Made by a program: the position numbers and the translations under genes
Shown here: positions 33,101 to 45,100 of the stretch, in pieces
Layout: each line of letters begins with the position of its first letter
How positions within the stretch are numbered: the stretch's first letter is position 1
From: Pyrrhosoma nymphula
Taxonomy: Eukaryota > Arthropoda > Insecta > Odonata > Coenagrionidae
NCBI GenBank assembly: GCA_963573305.1
Contig: OY754334.1
Span: 32,853,614-32,917,613 of the forward strand
Direction of reading: 5' to 3'
Length of the DNA: 64,000 nt
The notes under the pieces: model-generated
Told to the model about the DNA's origin: nothing
Seen by the model: only the letters and a program-made list of their open reading frames with translations
Databases searched by the model: none

Positions 33101-36100
33101 ATAGAATGCCATCCTCTGATCCATCTAAACTGTTGGCTTCTATTTGGCAAAAATTTGGCTGAATGTTTCGGCCACATGTAAGACTTTGCCTTGCCATCAG
33201 GTGTGTTACACAAAAATGGCTTTTAAGGGTTTCTCAATTTTCTGAGACTTCATTGTTGCTACATATTAGCTCTCAAGAAGAAGGTATGACATCACTTTGA
33301 CCCATCAGTCTTTAGAAGTGAATTTAAGAGTCGTGGTGTAGTGAAGTTCACTAGCATTTCTCCTTCTTCATTTGTTTGAACTACACAGCCAATGTACCAT
33401 CTGCTTTCATACACAGCAACACATAAGTGCCAGGTGTAAATACATATGTATATGGTTTTTGGTGAATGGTATTGGATTTTCCATGTTTTAATCAACTCTT
33501 CTTGTCACCCTAAACTTAGGCAGAGAAAGTCGACTTTTAAGCAACTAATTTTCACTGATTGGAAGAAAGCAGTGATGACGTCATGTTCCCTCTATTGTTT
33601 TTGCATTTTGAAATCACTTATATAGTTCTAATTGCTAAATCTCTATGTCATTGCTGGAAACATAAAATGACTTAATTCCTAAAACATTTTTATCTGCCCA
33701 CTCAAATAAATTATGTGCTGACAAGATATGTTGTCCACTAGGTCACTGTAAACAAGCCCTGTAGGCTAGTCATTTGACAGTTCCCCATATCCTGTCACAA
33801 ATACGTTTTTCGTGACTTGTTGCAAAAAATTCCATTCTGCATACAAAGCAAAGTCTGAATAATGAAAGCGTAGGTTTTGGATATTTTAAAGTTTCTATAC
33901 TGACTTGCAGCCCAGTCACTAAAGTATTTAAATTTGGTGATATGTGGAAACCTCTTCTTTATGTATGTCATTACTGTTCTAATAAACACATGTACTGACA
34001 CCGCATCATGATTCAAGCAATCACTGATGATACAATGCTCATGGTAGACACTCTGTAATCCTCCTTAAAATAAACAACAAAAGGGTGGACTGTTGCCTGA
34101 TTGCAGTCCCAGAAGAATTCCTGCACTGAATCTTGCACAATGAAAGAGAAATTCTCAGCATAGTCTAGGAGAATTATGATCTCATCTACATATATGCAAT
34201 TCTTCTTTACACTGCCTTAAAAATGTGGCCTGAGGTACCAATATAAAATGATGAGTGGTAAGTTGGTCCACCATCTCCACAAGCCTGTCAATATTATTGT
34301 CTACATTGACCTGCATGTTCTCAAGTGTTGTTCCATCTGCTTGTTTACTGAGAATAATTGACATGAACATCTACATCTACATATTACCCCGCAAGCCGCC
34401 TCAATAGGCGTGTGGCGGGGGGTGTTAGGACACCAGCCGCTTAAAGATAAAAAGGAAACGCTCTAATGAAATTACGCCTAGCATTTATTGAAGTCCCTTA
34501 TTGTTCGGGGGAAAAACGAATTCCCATACCTATCCGTTCAGCAAAATATCTCTCTTAATTTATCGTTTCTATCGGACCTGGAAATATAGTGGGGTTCTAA
34601 TATGATGTTCTCCGTGTCGCTCTGAAAGATATCTATTCTCAATTGTTCAAGCAATCTAAGCCTAGCGCGTAGCCTCCGAGTCTCTAGCGGTTCCCAGCCT
34701 AATTCGTTTAACATCTGTGTAACGCTGTCAGTACGCCCGTAGCTGTTTTTGACGAATCGCGCAGCTTTCCTTTGTATTTTATTAAGTTCCGGGACTAAGT
34801 CTTTCTGCACCGGATCCCATATGCTCGCTGCATATTCAAGGTGTGGCCGGACGAGTGCGAAATAGCACCTCTCTTTTACTTTTTCATCCGAAAATCTTCC
34901 CACAATACGCTTGACGAATCCTAGCTTCTTCAGAGCTCTGCCACAAATATTTCTTATATGTGCTCCCCACGATAGGTCCGAAGTTATCGTAACTCCTAGA
35001 TACTTCACTTCATCTGTCGCCTTTATGTTAACACCATCCACAGCATATACATGGGAATAGTTGGACGACTTCCGCAAGAAATGTACCGCCGTGCATTTGC
35101 TCAGATTAAGTTCGAGTCCCCACTCTTGGCTCCAAACATGAACGTTGTTTAAATCCGATGATAGAGTTTCAAAGTCAGAGTGATCACTAATTTCACGATA
35201 GATGACAGCGTCGTCGGCGAATAGACGTATTTTACTGCTAATTCGAGAGCATAGATCATTTATGTATATAATGAACAAAAGGGGTCCGATCACGCTTCCT
35301 TGCGGGACACCTGATGTCACTTTAACGACATCAGAGCTAATTCCGTCAATAACTACCTTTTGCTTACGATCACTCAGAAAGTCGCGTATCCAGTTTACTA
35401 CTGTTTCGTTTAGGCCGCATGACTGTAATTTGTATAAAAGTTTGTCATCTGATAACTTATCAGCTAGATACCTGAGAAGAATCTCACACAGTTGCTGTTT
35501 ACGTGGGCACTGCTCACACCTGTGCACCATGCCCTGATTGTTCTCCATATCACAAACAAGGCACTTCATAGCATTGGGTGCAATTGGCAGAATTTAGACA
35601 AGCCTACTTTCACATGAGGGAATTGCTGCTTAAAAATGATGTACAACTATGAAAGATTACACAAAAGAAGTCGTTTATAAATGTGCACTCTCTGGCCGTC
35701 ATTAACTACACTTACTGTATCTTTCTTTCCAGGGAAAATCTGCTGAACTCATTGCTTTCATAAAATTTTATTACAGCTTGTTTGATATCTTCAGCTAGCT
35801 CCTTCCCTTTTTTCTGAGTAACATCCGGAAGTATTCCTTTTATTTTGCTTAGCTCTTGAACTTGCTTTACTTGATATTCTGTCACATTAAATACTTAGCA
35901 ATTTTGGATATAGTTCCGACTTGATGGTATTAGTGTAAGTAATGACAACATGATTTCAGATGTCTAATCTGCTTTTCACGGTTTGACTCAGCACATTTCT
36001 TTTTTAGATCCTCCAAAATTGAATCAAAATATGAGCATTTGTCACATTTTGTCTCTCTGTCCTAATCACAGAAAGCAATTCCAGGTAAATCTAAGCATGG

Positions 36101-39100
36101 ACTCACTTTTTCCTTCAGAAGTGAATTGACTGCTTTAATTTTTTTCCTTGCATAACTTGATCTGTTTCATTTGCTCACTTTGGAATGTTTGAGGGGAGAA
36201 CAGCTAAGACTTTCAAAGCTTGAATTATCTTACAAAAACCATTAAAGCCATTTTTGTGTAACACACCTCATAATTACTGCTACTGAGAAGGTCTGGAATG
36301 ATTACCTTAAGGCTTAGTGGATAAAGCTGTGAGTTATCCAAAAATAGATGCTGTCTTGTCCCACTTGCAATGACATCATGCTTTCATATATTTGCTGATA
36401 TGTTAGCATTTTAGTCTCTTGGAACTTTAGGGTAATATCAAAATTGATTGGCTGGACAGTTAAAAGAATGATATGTGTTTAGAGGAAATTCAATACTCAC
36501 ATCCAACTCACCAGTAAGTGGAAGCCCTGAAATATAGGTGTTGTAGCTAACTGTTTTACGTGTATTATTTAAATAAATTATGGAGACATTATCAATCATG
36601 GGAGCAACTTCAGATTTGTATTCACTTAATGGAGAAGGTTACAGCATGTTATTTTAAAAAATTCAGTCTCCTACTTGGTGTCCCTTTTTTGTTATTATAA
36701 GTTGAAAAACGGGCCATTTTGCAACAAAAAAAATTAGCGGGGTGGTAGTTTTCAGTTAATTTATCAACAATTAAGCTCTAAATGGGCCCAAACTTCATGC
36801 CATTTTAAAGTTGCCATTATTTTCAATGCTTACTCCAATTTTAGTGGCTATGATGTGTTAAATGTGATTTGGACATGTCTGAAAGTGTTATCTTTTTTTG
36901 GAAATCTGTCAAAACTGCCATGTTTGAATATTTATAACAATATAAGTTTACAAGAGGGAAATCTGTGATAGCATTTTTGAAAACTATAGTCGCATGCTTA
37001 TGCCATCTGAAATTTTACTGGCTTAGCTGACTTATTTAAGTTTTTACAGAGGTACAAACATGGTTGATTTGCACAATTTGACTCACAGCCAGATTTTTCC
37101 CCTGTGCCTCGGTGTATACAAATACTCATATCTCAGAAAGTATTGGCATTGGGGCTAAAATATTTTGGATTTTTCTTAACTAAGGTTGAAACTAGTAACA
37201 GGGAAAAGATTATGAAAATCTGAGATGGTGGGCGTGGGAACCTCAAAAATTGGTTGAGTTGACATGGAATGACCCACTACTATGTTAGCGATAAGTTAAT
37301 GCGTGAAATGTTAAGTGTAGCATGACTATTCTTAATTTGGCAGGTTAGGATCTTCACTTCATTGTTTTTCCACCATTACTACTTTGTGCTAATTTGGGAA
37401 ATTAATTTATTTGTGGTAGTATTGTCAGTACACAATTATTAGAATTAATGGTCTCAGGCATCACTTGGTGGAATTGATGTATGTAAAGACTATTAAGCAA
37501 TTAAAGAATAGATATTTAGTAGTTCCACATTAGAAATTTTAATGAACTCTGCGTGTTCTCTGATGATGACTGTATTAGTTGAGGCCTTGATTGGTCGTTG
37601 AAATTTGTGTTGTGGACATAAGAGTATATCCACTTTTATTATTTATATGTATACTCTTTTTATTAGAATTGAGTTAGGTCATCAAAACCATGATTGTTAT
37701 TTGGCAAGTCAGACATTTGGCTTGACCTTGCCCAGCCAAAAATGCCCATCTCTTAAAAATTGTACTAATGGTTTTCAGCAGCCCCCACATGTTCTACTTT
37801 ATCTGTATAAACTCTGTTTTATTTTTTACAGGGCCCTTTGTCATGCGCTCCACTTGTAGATACTGCCATGGAACGCGGATGTATATCAAGTTTCCATGCA
37901 ATGAGTGTGAAGGAAAAGGCCAGACTGTGCAGAGGAAAAAGATAACTGTACCTGTACCGGCAGGTAGGCACATATATATTTTCTTGTATTAAGATCTGAT
38001 TTATAAATTGACTACATATTTCAATAGAAAATCATTCATCCATGGTAAATAATACTATGCTGAAGTTACCATTCAATTTCAAGAAATAATTTTGTGGGGG
38101 AAACTATCCTAAATTTTGTTAAATTCCTCAAAATTGTTGTATTTTTATATTAATACTGTGTGATTGATCTGTATAGTGGGGATAGGTGGTAATCAAAAAA
38201 GTACCGGTATTTTTTTGATGAATATAAAATACATAGCAATAATACTTCTCGTCCAGTAGTACCAACAAAAAAATACTGGTATACCAGTATTTATGTGATT
38301 CATTAAATATTTTAATTAATTACAAATTAACATAAGTTCCACCCTAATTTTCCGGTATTTCAGCAAATTAGAATATCAGTCCAAAAAGATACGTAGAAAT
38401 TTCCATTCATGGGATGAACATTCATTGCGAATAAAATATCTAAGGCTTTCCCGATGTATAGCGATGTTGGGGGTTGTTTGGGTTTCCGATTGGGTCAAAC
38501 TCTCCATTTCTGGGGATGCTTCGATGAATGAGTTGTTCATCGAAACAGTCAGAAACCCAAACAGCCCCCAACATTCATCGGGAATTAACATCAGCTATTC
38601 AGTAAATACTTTTTATTTGACGCTGTATGTTTGCGCTCGTCAATTTTGTTGGAATGAATTTAAATCATATGAAGAACGATTGGTATTGTTTTAATGTTGT
38701 GGTCAGGTAAAATCCCCTGTTATAGTGATAAATCCTTGCGGTCGCAAAAAAGGTTTAACTTACAGGAACAAATATTTGTATTTATACGGTTCACAATAAT
38801 CGATTATCTGGTGTTAGGTATGCGTCAAAAATTTATACTTACCTATTATATCAATAATGATAACAAACATATCTCAACTTCACGGCTATGAAGAAAATAT
38901 GACAGACGTATTAGGGGCAGTTCAAGTATTAAGTAAGACAATTTATGCCATTTTTGTTCCCCCCTCCCCCATGTAAGACAATGTAAGATTTTCCCAAACC
39001 TCCCCCCTCCCTCTCAGTTTCACGTAAGACGTTTGATATTTGTATCTACTCTACGTTAAATGCTCACTTTCTGCAGTTTCATCTTTCCATAGAAGCCATG

Positions 39101-42100
39101 GTACAGCTTTGAGCATTAGATATTGTATAATTATGCAGTGTTGGAGTACCACATTCATTGAGCATGGAGGTAATGTAGCTAGCCAGTCAGGCGACAATAG
39201 GAGTATTGGTGTAGCGATGAGATTATGGAAAATATACCATTAACGAGCGGACGCTCCATGTCACTGCTAAATTTCAATCGGAAATGATAGATATGTTGTT
39301 TCAAGATTAACAAAAATCTTAAGTAAATTGGTTCCAGACCCTCTGCCAGCCACGTAAAATCCCTCAGGCACGTAAAATTGATTTTTTACTGTATTTCTAA
39401 AAATTGAAGTTTTTCATAGATATAAGGGAAAAAAAAGGTTTGAGTGTTTCCTGCTGAGATTTAGAATTATGAGGAGGAATATGAGTTTCCCATACTGTTA
39501 TGGCTGTAGAATTATAAATCGGCATAGAAAATGTGGGATGCAAACCTTTTTAGTTTAAGATGATTAAATATCTATGGTGCTACTGTAGTAATATGATTGA
39601 ATCTGATATTACCAGATTAAAACAGAGTAAGAACATTTGTATTCTCCCAAAGTGAAATGCAGAGGTGACTGTCAGGCTTTGCATGTGGAATATTTTCTCT
39701 CCTCTTTTTCCTCATGAAGAACTGAGGGGAATGAATGTTGTGTAATGTTATGCAAAAAGATCCTTTGCTAGCTAAACTCATGAAAGCCACTTCATCTCTA
39801 TTGTATTGCAGCAGTAACACAGTGATGTAGAGGGAAGTAGTGTGTCAAGATAGTGAAGACACACTACATCACCCAAAGCAATCTCATTGAAAGAGCTAAT
39901 TTTTCCAAATTCTCTACTTGTGCATGGCGATCCTGGTTTCATTCCTGGTGTTTTTTTTCATCATTTATTTTTTGCTCTCGTTACGTTTTTACCCAAAAAT
40001 GAAATCCTGGTTGTCACCAACTGTTACATTGAAGCACATAATAAAGGAGACAACTGTGGCAAGACATAAGCAATAAGTCACAAAATATTTTGCCCTGACA
40101 TTTGAAACTTAAATTTGAGTAATGCTATTTCTATGGTGTGGGATGTGTCATTCTATTGGTCAGTAATTTTTATCACATTTAATTATAGGAGTAGAGAATG
40201 GACAGACAGTTCGAATGCCAATTGGTAATCGGAAAGAAGTTTTCATCACATTTAAGGTAGAAAAGTCTGATTATTTCAGAAGAGATGGTTCTGACGTGCA
40301 TACAGATGCTACTGTATCACTTTCTCAAGCAGTGCTTGGAGGTGCCATTCGTGTTCAAGGAATTTACGAAGATCATCATATACAGGTAATGCAAATATAT
40401 TTTACTTTTGTTTAGTTTATAGTGATATTGCTGTGTTGGGATGCTGTTTTGGAATCAGTTTAGTGATTGGTAACCTACGGTAACTTTTGACTTTAAGATA
40501 GGATTGGTGCTTAACATGTTGAATGCAGCATGACAGGAATTCCCGTATTGTAGGTTCTATCCGATGACTCTTGCCAGGAATTCCTGTCGTTGGTACATAT
40601 ATGCAGGGTGGCGATCGGCAGGGAAAACCTGGAATTGTCAGGGAATTTAGAATTTCTGGAATAGTCAGGGAATTCTCGTAACAGTCAGGGAGAACTGGGA
40701 TAAGAAATTCTCGTTGTTTTTATACCATTACGTTTATCGACCAGTCTTTCTTGCCCTTTATTTCACCAACTAAAACTAACGTCTGTCACTGACGTGCATG
40801 GACTAAACTCTATCAATTAGTGGAATATTCAGTTATGAATCTTATTGGTTGTGAATCTTAGTTATTTAGTTGTGAATCAGACGTACAATGTATCTATTTT
40901 GCATATCCTTATTGCGATATTTGCCTATTAGTGTTCAAATTCTGACTAAAATGTATTATGCTCATCACAAGTAATCCGAGGCTATGTTGTTCGGAAAATT
41001 TTACTTCGCGTGTTTTTTGTAACTTCCGAGACTCAGGTCAAGAGATAGCTGGAGCACACTAGCTCGTAGTAAATACATGCTTGCAGTGCTAAAAATATGA
41101 GACGATGATTATTAAAATTGTGATATAAGTACGATCTCACGTGTAAACAAAATATTACGCAAGATCATCTTCGATTCCCAAACCCCCCTTCGTGAGACAG
41201 TAAGAAGAGTCCTCCTGCCCTCCCCACTTTTCATGCTCAACGTAATTGTTGAATGGGCCCCATAGTTCCCTCTCAAAGCAATTTAGTCAGGTCACAAACC
41301 ACCTCAAATATGATATTCCTGAATATGATGCTGCCATTGCCAATTGCCTCTTTTCTACGCTCGCAGTGGCGAGCTTGCATTTTGTTTGTTTATCTAGATA
41401 TTTTTACATTTTTTTGTTCCCTCTTACAGTCAAGGGGTTATAACCACGTTAATCTAATTGTTATTTGCTTATGAAGGTCACTCATGCCATCCGATTTTGA
41501 TCCAGTTAAATAAATTGACTTAGGTTTATATTTTTCGCGCACCTTAGTGGTACCTGTGCCAGAGTGCGCCAGTACATTGGCCCTTAACTTTCCCTTCAAT
41601 GCCTTTTCAGTAATCCTCAACTTCCCTGAACTACCACGACGCAACTATAATTTGGATGAGAGTTTAACTTATGAAGGTTTAATATATTTTTTCATTAGAA
41701 TGTAAAAAGCAGTACTTTTTGCTTTTAATGTATTGATTTCAGCTTTTGACATTTTCTGAGGTTTGACGAAAATTTAATTCAACAGAAATAAAATATTCCA
41801 ATAATAGGTGACCTTTTGGTAATCAGTCATGGAAATTGGTAAATCCATCAGGGAAAAGTCAGGGAATTTAAGAATTGGATATCAGTAGCCACCCTGATAT
41901 GCGTCTTTTTAACGGTTCCTACTGCCCTCAGTAATTTGTAAGGGCTCTGTCGTCACGCTTCAGTTGTCCATTCGAATCCTACAATGAGAGAGTGTGGTCA
42001 GTTTTGGTTCTGGGAGCTTTTTTTCTTAAGACAATACCTCATTCTCTTAGTGCTAATTAGTGTTTCGTTTTTTTAAATAGTGATTAATTTCTTTCGTGTT

Positions 42101-45100
42101 TTTCCATTCATTTTTTTTCAATATCACAGCCATTGTTATTTCAGGCATATTATTTAAAAAAAAAATGATTTTGTACTTCTTTCACTTCTTTCTTATAGTT
42201 TTTTAATCATTTTTAGTTAAATTTTGCCTATATTCTAGGGGTATAGACACGTTATTTTTCTTCTTTTTAAAAATTTCTTTTCGAGACATTTTATTAATTC
42301 ATTGACATCTTTCCTTACTTTTATATTGACCATCTTTTTTCATAAATAAATATGCCCCTTAGGAAATGAATAGATTGCATAACGTAATGCTCGTCTTCCG
42401 TCAGACAATTGTTTGTCTTTATTTATATATTTATAGGTTCTATATAAGGTAGCATTTCTGGATTTCTTAGTACAATTACGCTAGGCGTGCATTCTGTTTT
42501 TATAGACATATTATATTCACAGTGCATAATTGTTCCATAATAAATTCACGTTGAATTATTATTTACCCTCAACACACAATTTAACTTTTTAGTTTTCCTT
42601 CCACAATTTCACTTTTTAGTTGTGAACTTCAAGCATATTTGATGAATTAGTACCTGCGATGTTTATTGGTTTCCTAAAATAATGTGCATGTGTTATTATT
42701 TTGCAAGGTTTAATCAGATTTTTATTTCCAAAGTATATCGTTAAATTTTTAAAGTGTATCCTTTTCACGTCGCTGTGTGTTAACGTTTCTCAGATTTACG
42801 GATGGGGATAACTTATTTAACTTATTGTCTAATTTATCGTAGCATTTACACTTAAGTACAAACTCATGTATCAAAATAAACTATATTTGAAATCAGCCAT
42901 CATATTTTTGCCATTTTTGCTTCAGTTAAAGTTTATTTATTTTTCCAGGTATAATTGAGAGAAAAAATTGAATTTTTAGAGAAGTAAATGAAAAAAATGA
43001 ATTGACTTAAGTACAGTTGGATGAATGTTTCAGAGTTTATTAATAATGTCACTTACTGCTATGAAGCAATTAATTCTGATGTCATATTCAAATTATTCAA
43101 GGTTATATTGAGTCAAGTTTATTTCCTTTGAGGGAAGGCAACGCAATAGTCTTGAGTGAACCTCCACCTCCTCTGTCCAAGAAATATAAGAGGGATGATT
43201 CAGGGTGCCAAATCTTCATTGCTGAGGAATTAAAAACATTTCAGGAGGAAGAAAGCGATTTCAGCAATGATTCTGGGGGTACGGAGTGAGGTAACAGTGA
43301 CGGGAAAGCGAAGATGTTGCTCCCTCTCCGTAAACATCATCTACACCAAGCCCTATCAGTACTACCGGTCCTTCTTTTCAAGGAGAAACAACGCACACAC
43401 CTGAAAGAACATGCACTTGAACATCCCACAGACAGACTTCCACACGAATTCTATACACAATTACCTCTGGAATAACCTGAAGATTCCTGAACCTGGAGAT
43501 GAACCCCGAGACTTGTTTTACATTCTTTTGACTGATAATATTGTACACATGACAGTGACAGACATAAACAACTTTGCTGACACACTATTGCGACAAAATG
43601 TAGCTCCAAAAGCTAGGATACTGAAATGGTAGCGTCTGGGCTCTGAGGAATTTCTAACATTCCTTGGATTATTATACCACATGGGAACCATTCGTCTAAG
43701 TAGGATATCTAGGTAATTATTGGAGCACAGATTCATTACTCAATTTTCCATGTTTTTGGTGCTACATGAGTCGTGACGGGTTTATGGGTGCCTAAACTCT
43801 GTATCGTTGAGTCCATGATCCTTTGGAGGGGGATATTAATAATCCATATTTTTTGAAGGGGAAGAAACATAAATAAGGAATAAAACTTTACATGCTCACC
43901 GAACCTTCCGGTTTAGTTCTTAAATTTGTTATCTACACTGGGTCTTCTGATGTCGATTCAGGAGGCCGAGGTTATGTGGACATTATTGAAAATAAATTAA
44001 TGGAAGGAAGGCTTGATGCTGGATATTCATTATTTATGGACAAATACTACAATAGTGTACAACTGGCCCACCACCTATAGGTACGAAGGACCCATTGTAC
44101 CGGCACTCTCCGATCTAACCGAAAGAGAATCCCTTTTCCGTCCTATCCGCAAAATTAAAAAGGGGTGAAGTTGTGGATGCCTTCACTTCTGATGGAGTTT
44201 GTGTTCTTAAGTGGAGAGACAGAAGGGATGTGCTGATGATCAGCTCCCGGTACGGAAGTCAAATGGTTGATGTTCCTCGCCGGCTAGGAGGTGGCTCCAC
44301 TTCCAAACCGCAGGCTGTTGCTGAATACAACAACTCAATGGGTGGCTTAGATCATTTGGATCAAATGATGCCTTACTAACCAATAGAACGGAAGACACTT
44401 AAATGGTTTAGGAAGTTAGGCATCCACATCTTCCACCTCCTCCTTGTAAACAGTTATTTTATTTTCCAAAACTCCACCCCGGGGAATCTCTCTATTCCGT
44501 GGCCTTCTCCTTCACTCACTCCAAGGATCATGGGCTTATCAAAACATTTCCCAGTCATGCTTAGTTGAAATGAACAAAAGAAGAGGAAAAGGACTCTCCA
44601 AAAAAGGTGCCAGGAGTGCTATAAAAAGAGACAAGGGAAGGAGACAAGTTTTTACTGTCCGGCGTGCAATAGTTGCCCTCCCTTAAGTCTCATTCAATGT
44701 TTTGTGGAATATCACAAATATAAAAGATGTGTTTAAAATATGAATTTCGAAGATAGTAATTATAAGTTGTGATTACAAATTTTCTACATCATATACTTCT
44801 AAAATACATGTTGCTACTAACAATGGATCATTTTTATTTGTAAAAAAGTTATTGAAAACTTGTGTAGTGGAAAATGTATACTTACTTGATTGTAGTTAAT
44901 CTTTCACAATGCGTGTGAAGTTTTTTTTTTAGTGTTAACCAGTTAAAAAGTGATCGCATTGTAATTTGGTTAAAAGACATATTAAAGCAGATATATAAAC
45001 TAACTTTTAACGAAAGTTTAATGGGGAATCATGCACGAATCGGATCTTACTTAGACACAAACATTAGTCGTTTTATGGATATGTAGATTAGATTAGATTA

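Larger units (their letters stand above)
33199..36268 (-). mobile_element. Candidate unclassified DNA transposon with 25-bp terminal inverted repeats
   Basis: AGGTGTGTTACACAAAAATG, with five further matching bases, at 33199-33223 is exactly the reverse complement of 36244-36268. Between them, on the minus strand, is a decayed gene for a multi-copy arthropod/cnidarian-type protein that I recognise only as uncharacterised. A CR1 LINE fragment interrupts it at about 34366-35471. The target duplication is not clear; TCA flanks both sides if the element starts at GGTG. Without the LINE it would be about 1.96 kb. Confidence 0.55.
32627..37831. other. Tid1 intron 4, with an unclassified inverted-repeat element
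   Basis: The intron contains the 33199-36268 element with its CR1 insertion. From 36700 to 37280 is a dispersed repeat also seen reversed near 56330-56660. The segments 32630-33150 and 37300-37830 show nothing else. Confidence 0.6.

Noticed and set aside
38704..39392. A Tigger-like MITE in Tid1 intron 5
   Set aside because: The right end looks Tigger-like but the left end has no TA flank and pairs poorly.
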